A stretch of 64,000 nucleotides of DNA from an uncultured Candidatus Melainabacteria bacterium (GTDB lineage Bacteria; Cyanobacteriota; Vampirovibrionia; Gastranaerophilales; Gastranaerophilaceae), in assembly GCA_947525005.1 (NCBI GenBank), contig CANNUY010000003.1:103278-167277 (forward strand), written 5' to 3'. Position 1 is the stretch's first letter. Each line of letters opens with the position of its first letter. Below are positions 51,611 to 62,700 of this stretch, one piece after another. The translations under genes and the position numbers were made by a program. The notes under the pieces were generated by a model, which was not told the DNA's origin, searched no databases, and saw nothing but the letters and a program-made list of their open reading frames with translations.

Positions 51611-53455
51611 ATGAAAGAAAGTTATTTACCGTTATATAGAAAATATAGACCTCAAAAGCTAGATGATATAGTCGGTCAAGCTCATATTAAAACTGCTTTA
51701 GCGAATGCTATTAAACTGGACAAAATCTCTCATGCTTATCTTTTTACAGGACCTAGAGGTACTGGTAAAACTTCTACTGCAAGAATTCTTGCTAAATCAT
51801 TGAATTGTGTGAATGGTCCAACAGTCACTCCTTGTGGAGAATGTGAAAGTTGTAAGGCAGTTACAAATTCTGTTCCTATTGATGTTATAGAAATTGATGC
51901 TGCGAGTAACAGATCTGTTGAAGATGCTCACAATATTCTAGAAAAAGTTCAATATGCGCCAGTTCAAGGTAAATATAAAATATACATTATTGACGAGGTT
52001 CATATGCTTACAACACAAGCATTTAATGCTTTGTTGAAAACACTTGAAGAACCTCCAAAGAATGTTATATTTATTCTTGCAACAACTGAATCGCACAAGG
52101 TTTTAGATACAATTAAGAGCCGTTGTCAAAGGTTTGATTTTAAACGTATTACGACAAATGATATCGTTGAACATTTAGAAAAAATTTCAAAACTTGAAAA
52201 TATTAAAATAACAAAAGAAGCATTAGTTACAATCGCTAAATTATCAGCAGGTGGTATGCGTGATAGCTTGGCTTTGTTAGATCAAGCTAGTGCTTTAGGT
52301 GGTGAAAAAGAGCTTACAGAACAAGATATTAACAATCTTTTAGGCAGATTATCTTTTGACACACTTCTTGAAATGACTAATTATATTTTTAATTCAGATG
52401 CTATTTCATCAATAAATTTGTTAGATAAAATATATAATGATGGAAATGAACCAATAATTATCCTAAATAACTTGATGGCATTTCTTAAAAATATATTGAT
52501 ATCTACAACCTGTGATTTAGAAAAATCAATTGAGTTAACTTCTTTAAATGAATCGCAAGTAAAGGTTCTAGCTGAATATAAATCAAAAGTAGAAACACAT
52601 CAGATATTATCACTTATAAATAAGATTGCTGATTATTTAAAAGAAATTAAACAAACTAATTATCAACAAATGTGGATGGAAATTGCGCTGATTGATTTAT
52701 CAAATCTTACTAATAATACTAAATTAGAGGATTTGCAACGAAGATTACAAGCATTAGAGGGTGGTAATGCTATACAAACAACTGCACCAAGAGTGGTTAA
52801 GCCTATTCAACATGTTCAACCTGCTCAGACAGTTCCTCAATCTGATTTACAGCCACAATCTGTAGTTTCAAAAAACAACGCAAGCTCAGAATCTGTAGAA
52901 AATGAAGTTAAAAATGTTGAACCAAAACAAGTTCAACAATCAAAAAAAACAGTTCAATCTGAAACTACTCAAACTGTAAATGTTGATACGACTGATGCTT
53001 CACAACTTTGGGGTCAGATACTTTCTAATATACCTGATATACCATCGCAGGCTTGGTTGAAGAAGAACGCTATTCCTGCAGAGATTACAAAAGAACGTGT
53101 AACATTGGTTATACAAAAGAAAGATTGGGTTGATAGGTTTAATGCATCTGAACGAAGAAAAATTGTTATTGATGCTGCGTCTGTAGTTTTAGGTAATTTG
53201 AATGTTCAAGTCAATGCAAGAACCCCACAAAAAGATGATGTAAAGATTGAAGTTCCAAAATCGGAACCTCAAAAAAAAAATATAGTTAAACCCGAAAATA
53301 TTGAACCTGAGCAAGAGGTTGTATCTCAAGATGAGATTGAATCGATAGATGAATCTCGTAATGAAGAAAAAAAAGAAAAAGATGTTGAAGATGAAACCCA
53401 CTCAGATCAAAGTGTTATGATTAAAAATTTATTTGACGGTAAATATATTGTGTAG
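51611..53455 (+). CDS. dnaX: DNA polymerase III gamma/tau subunit
   Basis: A 614-residue clamp-loader ATPase. YRKYRPQKLDDIVGQAHIKT at the N-terminus, P-loop GPRGTGKTSTARIL, the zinc cysteines (CGECESCKAV region), the Walker-B-like IDEVHML and the SRC motif (TIKSRCQRF) are present. The C-terminal third has a Gln/Ser-rich linker, a domain like the tau C-terminus (WLKKNAIPAEITKERVTLV) and an acidic Lys/Glu tail. A run of ten A at 53271-53280 lies near codon 554; slippage by one base in either direction gives a stop within a few codons. No clear ribosome binding site precedes the ATG. Confidence 0.95.
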   Translation: MKESYLPLYRKYRPQKLDDIVGQAHIKTALANAIKLDKISHAYLFTGPRGTGKTSTARILAKSLNCVNGPTVTPCGECESCKAVTNSVPIDVIEIDAASNRSVEDAHNILEKVQYAPVQGKYKIYIIDEVHMLTTQAFNALLKTLEEPPKNVIFILATTESHKVLDTIKSRCQRFDFKRITTNDIVEHLEKISKLENIKITKEALVTIAKLSAGGMRDSLALLDQASALGGEKELTEQDINNLLGRLSFDTLLEMTNYIFNSDAISSINLLDKIYNDGNEPIIILNNLMAFLKNILISTTCDLEKSIELTSLNESQVKVLAEYKSKVETHQILSLINKIADYLKEIKQTNYQQMWMEIALIDLSNLTNNTKLEDLQRRLQALEGGNAIQTTAPRVVKPIQHVQPAQTVPQSDLQPQSVVSKNNASSESVENEVKNVEPKQVQQSKKTVQSETTQTVNVDTTDASQLWGQILSNIPDIPSQAWLKKNAIPAEITKERVTLVIQKKDWVDRFNASERRKIVIDAASVVLGNLNVQVNARTPQKDDVKIEVPKSEPQKKNIVKPENIEPEQEVVSQDEIESIDESRNEEKKEKDVEDETHSDQSVMIKNLFDGKYIV

Positions 53456-53729
53456 ATATATTAACTGCTTGAAAAGAGTTTACGCTTTCATTACAGGATT
53501 CCTTATTGCACACTTTTGTTGACTTAGAATTATTGTTTTAAAATTATCATTGATAATATTGAAGTTTATTTTAATCACTATGAGTATCGCTAATTGTAAC
53601 AAAAGGTTAAGAGTGTTTAATTTTAATGTGATATATATTATAATAATTAATAAGGAAGTTTATTTTGAAATTAAGAGTCTTGGGGTTCTAAAATATTGAG
53701 ATATTCTCATTGTTTTAGACGGAGTATGT
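53456..53729. promoter_or_regulatory. Non-coding region before the giant adhesin
   Basis: 274 bases without a gene. TTGTAACAAAA at 53594-53604 matches the element before the gene at 10324, and TATAAT (near 53639) is a candidate -10 box. A GGAG ribosome site lies at 53721-53724. I see no clear terminator for dnaX. Confidence 0.4.
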
Positions 53730-56700
53730 ATGTTACGAGTATATAAAAAGATATTTATAATAACAATAGTATTCTATTTAATTTGCACAGCGAGTATGTC
53801 TGCTTTTGCTGATAATTCAGTATTGAACCCAGTTTCAACAACTCCATCTTTTGAATTAACAACTGCATCTGATTCAAAATATAGCTTCGTTTATAAATAT
53901 TTGAAGGATAAAAAACATCTAGAGGATGTTTATTATGATATTAATATTCTTTCAGCCTATATTAGTAATCATACTCAATTATCTGTTGATTCAAATACTT
54001 CTGATACAGATGGCTCTATAACTATTTCTTTACCTAATCAAAATGCATATTTAAAATATACATACTCAGACCCAGAAGACTATTCTGTTGTATCTTCTCA
54101 AGAAGTAGATAATGCAAATATTTCAAATAAAACTTTTAAAAACATCTCCTCTTCTAGAAAGGGAGGAGCTGTTTCAATTTCTTCTGACATTCAATCAACA
54201 ATAAAATCTGATTTTATAAATAACAAAGTTGTTGATAATTCAGGTGGTGCAATTTTCAACGAAGGGAACTCAAGTATTGATGGCGTTTTTATAGAAAATA
54301 ATATATCAGGTGATAACATAAATGGTGGTGCAATATCAAATAGTGGTACTCTTTCTGTTATTGCCGATTTCGTTAAAAATTCAGCAATAGGTTCTGAAGT
54401 TAAAGGTGGCGCTTTATCTAATATGTCTGTCTTAACAGATTCTATCATAACTTCTTTAAAAGCGAATTTTTTAGGAAATTATGTGTCAGCATCAACAGGA
54501 AACGCTTATGGTGGTGCTATTTATAATTATACAGATGCTAATAATGTTGATACTATAATAAGAACATTGACAGGTTCTTTTCTTGCGAACCAGTCTATTT
54601 CAAATTCTTCAAGTGCGTATGGTGGAGCAATCTATAATGGTGGTTTATATGCTCAAATATCATCTATTGACGCAGATTTTATGAGTAATAAAACAAATGC
54701 AAAAACAAATTCTTATGGTGGTGCGATTTATAACAATTCAATAATTGAAACCTTAACGGGTGATTTTGTATCAAATTCTTCTGTGTCTACATTAGGTATA
54801 GCATCTGGTGGTGCTATTTATAATAATGGTAAAATTAATGCTTTGAAAGGGTTGTTTATATCTAACTTTGCAACAGGCATGTCTGCTCAAGGTGGTGCAA
54901 TTTCAAACTCAGGTTATATGTTTTTAAATGACTCATCATTTGTTGAAAACAAAGTATCATCAAATAGTGATAGCTCAAAAGGTGGTGCTATTTATAATAA
55001 TGGTATTTTTGCTTTTCAAGGACAAACAGTATTCTCTGGTAATTATGCATATTCTTTGAATCAAGCTAGTATGGGTGGTGTTATTTATAATGCTGGGACA
55101 ATGACTGGAACAATTACAGGTGAATTTAATGCGAATTTTGTCCAATCTATCTCTGGCAATAGTTATGGTGGTTCAATTTATAATATTGGGTTTATTAATA
55201 TAATGGTAGCTCCATTTACGTCTTCTCTAGCAAAAGGTATTTCAGCTTATGGTGGTGCTATTTATAGTACAAATGAGATAGTTACTATAAAATCTGATTT
55301 TGACTTGAATAGTTCAGTAGCAACGACTGTAGCACAAGGTGGCGCAATTTATTCAAGTGGAACTGTTCAAGAGCTTTATTCTGGATTTAACCAAAACTAT
55401 GTCGACTCAGCAAACTTAGCACAAGGTGGTGCAATTTATAATTTGGGTGATATTTATGCGTTTTCGTTAGATGACACTAATTCTTCTTCGTTTAATAGCA
55501 ACTATTCTATATCAACTTCGGGTAACTCAGAAGGTGGTGCTATTTATAATGAAGGATTTGTTTCAACTATGAATAAAGTTGGATTTGCAGGAAACTATGC
55601 AAAGTCTACTAATTCAAATGCAATAGGTGGTGCTATTTATAATAATGGCATAATTGGTAATATAGTTGATAGCCGTTTTGAAAATAATTATACAGAGGCT
55701 TTAAAAAGTACTGCATCAGGTGGTGCAATATATTCATCTGGTAGTATTAAAAACTTGTCAACTGAATTTGTTCAAAACTATGCTTTGGGTAATTCTGCTC
55801 AAGGTGGTGCTTTGTTTAATAGTGGGGTTATAGTAACTATAACTTCGACATTTGATGAGAATGGAGCTAAGTCAACTACTGGAAATGCTTATGGTGGTGC
55901 TATCTATCATAGTGGATTGCTGACAAACGGTATCTTGAATTCTACTTTTACAAATAATTATGCTGTTTCAACAAACGGAAATGCTTATGGTGGTGCTATT
56001 TATGCAATATCAGATTTATCAATAAAGGCTGATAATGGTACAACCTCGTTTAGTGGTAACTATATTCAATCTGTTAATGGCGATAAAGTTTATCAAGATA
56101 TTTATGTCGGGGAATCATCTGTTAATTTAGCATTGAAATCAACGAATAATGGTATAATCCAATTTGATGGTGATATCAATGGTGTTTCTGGATATAGAAT
56201 AAATATTTTGGGTGATGATACAAGTTCTGTTGTTTTAAATAGTAAAGTTTATAATGCTATAGTGACTTTGAACGATATAAGCTTTCAGTTTAATACAGAA
56301 ACGTTTAAAGAAACGAATTCGCTTCTTGTTACTAATTCAGGTACTATAAATTTTATAGATAGCCAACTTAAAAACTATGTTATATCAAATCTTACATCCT
56401 CTGAAAAAGCACTATATTCATTAGATATTGATCCATTGAATAATTCTGCTGATACTATTACTGTTGAAAAATCTGCAAATGGTGTAATTAAAATTGATAA
56501 TATTAATTATTTAAATACGCTTACTAAAACAACAACAATAAGAATTTTGTATACAGATAGTGAAGATATTACTTTATTCTTAGAAAACGAAGTAGATGAT
56601 TTGAGCCGTACAATTTCAAATACAATTTATAATACTGATGTATTTATTCAAGATGCTGGTGCTTCTATTTTAGATAAGCATTATATTAAACTTTTGTATG

Positions 56701-59700
56701 GAGAAAAACTTGATGGTTTAAAACTTATCAATGAAAAAGTTGCTGGTTATGGTGAAGAACGAAAATTTATTTTTGATGTTGATTCAAGTAATAATTATAA
56801 AGTTCGTGACGATTTGACCTCTATAGGAATTACGAGTGCAGGTGAATTGTCTGTTGTTGGTGTTGTCAAATCAACTGGACGCTCTCTTATTAACTTTTCT
56901 GGCGCAACAGGGTTTAACCTTCAAAACCAAACTGTATTGAATGTATCAAATACTACTTTGTCAAATTCTTCAACGGTTTTAATTTTGAATAATGAAAATG
57001 CTGTTGCTAATTTGGAAAATGTTATGTTTATTGATAACTCATTAGCTATTCAAAATTTATTAGGTACTGTAAATTTAAACAATTCTATTATCGAACAAAA
57101 TACGGTGGGAGAAAATACAAACAGAGTTTTAAATAGTTCTTTGATGGTGTTAAATAATTCGATTATTAAAACTGATATAGAGAATACTGGAAATTTCAAT
57201 TTATACGGTGATGATAAAATTTATAACATTGTTAATATGGGAACAGTTAGAACTTCTAATGTTTCAGCTTTCTTGGGAAACTTTATAAACAATCAAAAAC
57301 TGTTCTTGGCAAATAAGGTATCATTTGAGGGAGTACTAACAAATAATTTAAACGGTGTTGTAACAACTTCTGATAGTGACGATACTCAAGGAATAATATT
57401 TAACAGAATAGAAAACGAAGGAAAGATTGCATTAGGTTCGTTAAACGATAATTTATCAGGAGCAGTTTTAAACTCTGGCGATATCGTAGTGGAAGGTAAG
57501 GCTAAACTTACTTCAACTATTTCAGGTGTTGGTACAACTAATGTTAAAAACGACCTTACTATATCAACAGATGGTGTCTTTACAGAAGAACAAGGTCTAA
57601 AGGTTGATTATTTTAGTACTGTAACTGTTGATGGTGGTGATTTGACAATAAATACATCTAATTTAACTCAAAATTACGATATTATAAATGGTACTATTAT
57701 TGGTAAATCAGGGGTGTTAAATATAAAGGATTCTACAATATCAGATAATCAAATATCAATTGTAGATAATGCTGATATTACAGTTAATTTATCAAATGCT
57801 ATAATGGATTTTTCAAATAATAGTATAAAAAATGTTAATTTAGGAAAACTTGTTTCAGATGTTGATTCTACATTCAAACTAGATATGTCTTTAGAAAATG
57901 CTACGATTGATACAATTACACTTCATTCTGATTCAAATGCAATAATAAATGTTGTTGATTTAATCGGATTATCAAAAGATAATATCCCAATGAATTATAA
58001 TGTTGTATTAAAAGTGTTAAACGATGATACAAATGCAGTATTATACTTAGACGAAGAAGATGGTGGAATTGTACAAAAATATAAATCTACGTCTGAATTA
58101 TCTGATTTTTATAATACGGAATCAGATACTTATGAAGTGACCTCAAAAGACTTTATCGGAACAATGGGTATTGCTTTAGATGATACTAAAAAATCTATAA
58201 TAGTTGGTAATTTGACAGGGTATGATTTGTTGAATTATATGAATATTCAACAAAATATAAAAAGAAAGTTTACTGTTTTGTCATCAGGTTATCAGTCATC
58301 AAAATCAATAGGTGTTACAGGTGCTGGTTCTATGGAAGTTGCAGGTGAAGGTGCTGATAAAAATTTATACATAATTGATTTAGGAAATACTTATTCAGGA
58401 TTTGAAGTAACAGGTTCAACAAATTTAACGATAAGAAATCTGACAATAGCTAATGCATTAAGTTCTGCTTATGATGCTGGTTCGGCATTGAATGTATTAA
58501 GTTCTAATGCAACAATAATTATTGATAATGTATTATTTAAAAACAATGTTGCAAAATTATCTGGTGGAGCTATTTATAATGAAGGTGTTATAACAGAATT
58601 AGTTAATAGTAGTTTTGTTGGAAATGGAATTCAAAGTAATGATGGTTCTAGGGTTATTCATGGTGGAGCTATTTATACTAGTACTGATTTAACAATAAAA
58701 GCAGATAATGGAGTGTCAAACTTTGAAGATAACTATATTCAAAATTCAGTTGGTGAAAAATCAGCAGAATCAATTTATGTTTCTAACAATTCCTCAACTT
58801 TGACACTAGAATCTATAAATAATGGTCAAATAATTTTTAACGATTATATAAATGGGGAAATAGGTTACAAGGTTCAAATTTTTGGTGATGAATCAGGTAG
58901 TGTTTCATTGAAAGATAAAATTTATAATGCAAATGTTACATTGAATAGCACGAGATTGAATATATCAACAGATACATTTATGAATTCAAACTCTAGCTTG
59001 AATGTACAAACTGGTGTTTTATCAACTAAGGATAATGATTATACAAATTATGTAATTGATAACTTAACTTCATCAAGTGATGCTAGATATTTGATAGATT
59101 TTAGTTTATATATTGATTCTGAAACGAATGATCTGAAATACAATACTGATACAATTACAGTTTCAAATAATTCTAGCTCTGGTACGATTTATTTATCAGA
59201 TGAAAATTTTGATTACTTAGGTTTAAAAGATAGAACCTCTGAATTATCTCAATATTTCTTTAATAACAGAAATTCTTATGTACTTATAAAAATATTAGAT
59301 ACTACAAGTAATGTTGTTATAGATATGCAAGAATATATCCAAGATTATTCTGTAGCGTATTATAATTATGATGTAAAGTCATCAGATTTTATAGGCATTA
59401 TTGGAATAAGAGCAACGGGTAATGATAGTATTGAAGCAGGTGTGTTATCATCAGAAGATTCATTTGTTTCTACAAATAAATATGTTTATGATGGAACAAG
59501 AAGGTTTACTTTAGAAAAAGATTACTTATTGAATGCTACAGGTTTTGAAACTACTGGCGCAGGTAAATTTGAAGTAATCGGTAATGATAAAACAATAGAT
59601 TTCAATGGTAAAGATGGATTTAAAACTAATTCTACAAATAAAACTGAACTTGTTTTGAATAATCTAGTGTTTACAAATTCTAATTCTGCCATTATAACAA

Positions 59701-62700
59701 CGACAGATAATAGAGATACAACTGTTACTGTAAATGATTCTTTATTTAAGGATAATAAAGTTGCAGTTACAAATGGTGGAACGCTTTATTTTAATAATGT
59801 TACTGTAAATAAAGGTGATAGTACGAATGAAAATGTCATAAAAAATGATGGCAGTTTGTATTTGAATGGTGAAAACACTATATCTTCTAATATAACAGGA
59901 AACGGAAATATTTATATGAATTCTGGCATGACAGATTTGTCAAATTCTTTTGTTGAAAATAATACGTTTACAATTAATTCAGGTAGTTTGAAGTTTAGTG
60001 CTGATACGTTTAGTAATGCTAATTTAGTATTAAATGATGGTGAACTCTTAATAGGTGATAATAATTTTATTGATTATAATATCAAACAGTTAAATATAGG
60101 AAATGTATTTAATCTAAAAATAGATGTTGATGTTAATAACAAATTGTTTGATAAGTTTGTTGTTGGTGCAGGATCATCAGGAACATTAATGATTACTGAA
60201 TTTTCAACTTTTGAGATGCCTGAATATGAAGAATATAATGAGTTAAAAATATTAGAACGATTGAATCCAAACGATTCTATTGAGTTGGCTTTATCTGATG
60301 AATTAAAAAGTAAACCTGTTGCTAATTATTCTATAGAAAGATATTTTGTAGATGGTCATTATGAAGCAAATGATTCAGATTATATTTGTACAATTATGCT
60401 TGATATAAATGATACAAAAGATTCTTTGGTTATAAAAGCTGAAAAAACAGGTAGTGTTTTATCACTATTTAACCAACATAAATATAAAGAAAGAATATTC
60501 AATATAGTTTCTGATGAATATGTAGAGGAATTCAATTTAGGAACTACAGCAGAAGGTAAAATGGTTGTCAACGGAAATGGTCATTTATTGAACATGGATA
60601 ATCATAGTGGCTTTGAAATATTAAAAGCAAAAACAGTTTTAGAGTTGAATGACGTAAATGTACAAAACGCTAAAACAGCAGGTAACGGTTCTGTTATAAA
60701 CGCAACTGTTTATAAGGATAATCAGGTTATTATTACTGATTCAAGTTTTTCAAAGAATACTTCTGATGGATTAGGTGGCGCTATTTTTACAGCATTGAAT
60801 TTGTCTATTAGTTCAGTTAATAAAGATGTTGTGTTTGAAAACAATCTTTCTAATAATCTTTCAAATGATATTTATTTGAATAATATTAAAAATACTAATT
60901 TAATGTTGAATTTAGATGCTAATGGTGGCACTAAAATTGCTTTAAAAGGTGGTATTGATTTTGATAAATCAGGTTTAATATTAAACATTAATAAATCTAA
61001 TTTGGGTGGTATTGTTGAAATTGCTGGTAACTTAGGTACATCTGATAGTAAAATTATCAATAATTTTAATTTGTATGGTGGAACATTGAGTTTTGTAGAT
61101 GATAACATTAGTGAAATCTATATCAAAAACTTAAATCTTTACAATAATACTGTTTTGAATATAGATATTGATGTTAGAAATTCAGTTTCAGACAGATTTA
61201 TTATTCCTGAAAAAGTGACTTTACCTTCAAACAAACTTTTATTGAATATAGATGAATTAAATATGTTATCATTTTTTGATAATATAGAAGATTCAACTGC
61301 AGTAAGATTGATTAATACAAATCAGTTGACATCAAAATATTTTGGTTTTACAGGAACTGATAATGATGTTGCAAAATATAATTATTCTGGTGTTGATTAT
61401 TTCTTTATTTTAGCAACAGAGGGGTATTTGGTTGTATCAAGAGATGTCCCAGATTATTATTTACATCCGTTGGTTTGTGCTATCAAGAATGTGGTTTCTA
61501 ATACTTATACAATGTATTCTGATAACTTGTTATATAACTATGGTTCTCAATCAAAGAACCCTACTCAAAATAAAATTCAATCTAATAAACTTGTAATCAA
61601 GGGTAATAATAATAGTATACTTGCTGGTTATTTGTCAGAAGGTGATGCTAAATTATCAGGTATTGCATTAGTGGGTTCAAATTATTATCCTGCATATAAA
61701 CAAGAATTTTATGGCTATGACGTTACGTTTAAGGGATTTAAAAATGCTCTTATGAATAGGGGTGGAAAACTAGTTTTATCAAATGTTAATTTTGAGAATA
61801 ATATTTCTGATGAAAATGGAAATGCTATTTTGAATGAATCAGGCACAGTTCTTTTAAGTGGTTCAAAAAAACTTTATTCACATTTGTATAACAACTCGTC
61901 TAAGGGTAATGGTGGTGCAATATATAATTCAGGAACTATCACTATTCAATATGTGAAATTTGGGGAATTTAATGAAGATGGAACATCTTTGGGTAATTCA
62001 GCACAGCGAGGTGGCGCTATCTATAATCTTGGTAACTTGACTGTTTCTAATTCTGAATTTATTTCTAACTCTGCAGAAATAGAAGGTGGCGCAATCAATA
62101 ATTCAGGAAACTTTAAATCTACGGCTAATAAATTTACTTCAAATACATCAATCGGTAATGGTGGTGCTATTTCTACATCATCTAACTTTGTAGATAAATT
62201 ATCAGAATTTACTTCTAATAAAGCTGAAAATGGTGGAGCTATTTATCATTATCAGTTTATGAATCCATCTGAACTTAGTCTTACAAGTACAAACTTTAAT
62301 GGAAATATAGCTACTAATGCAGGTGGTGCAGTTTATGTTGATTCAGGTGTTGCAACTATTAAAACATCAAAGTTTGGTTTAAAAGAAGGTAATACAGCCG
62401 TTGACGGAGCAGGGATTTACAATAAAGGTACTCTAAATTCTGTTTCAAACGTGTTCTCAAATAACATCGCAACAAACGGTGGAGCTATTTATAATAATGG
62501 TAAATTTAATGATACAAGTTCTAATATTTCTTTAAATACAGCTGATGCAGGTGGTGGAATATATAATGAAGGAACAGGTATCTTTAATAAAACGACCTTA
62601 TCATCAAACACTGCTAGTAATGGTGGAGCAATTTATAATGTAGGCTCAATATCATTAACAAGTAATAACTTTACGTTGAATACGGCAACTAATGGTGGAG

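Noticed and set aside
54191..61108. Minus-strand frames inside the giant repeat protein
   Set aside because: They arise from the repeated GGAIYN codons read in reverse and show no start signals or domain features.
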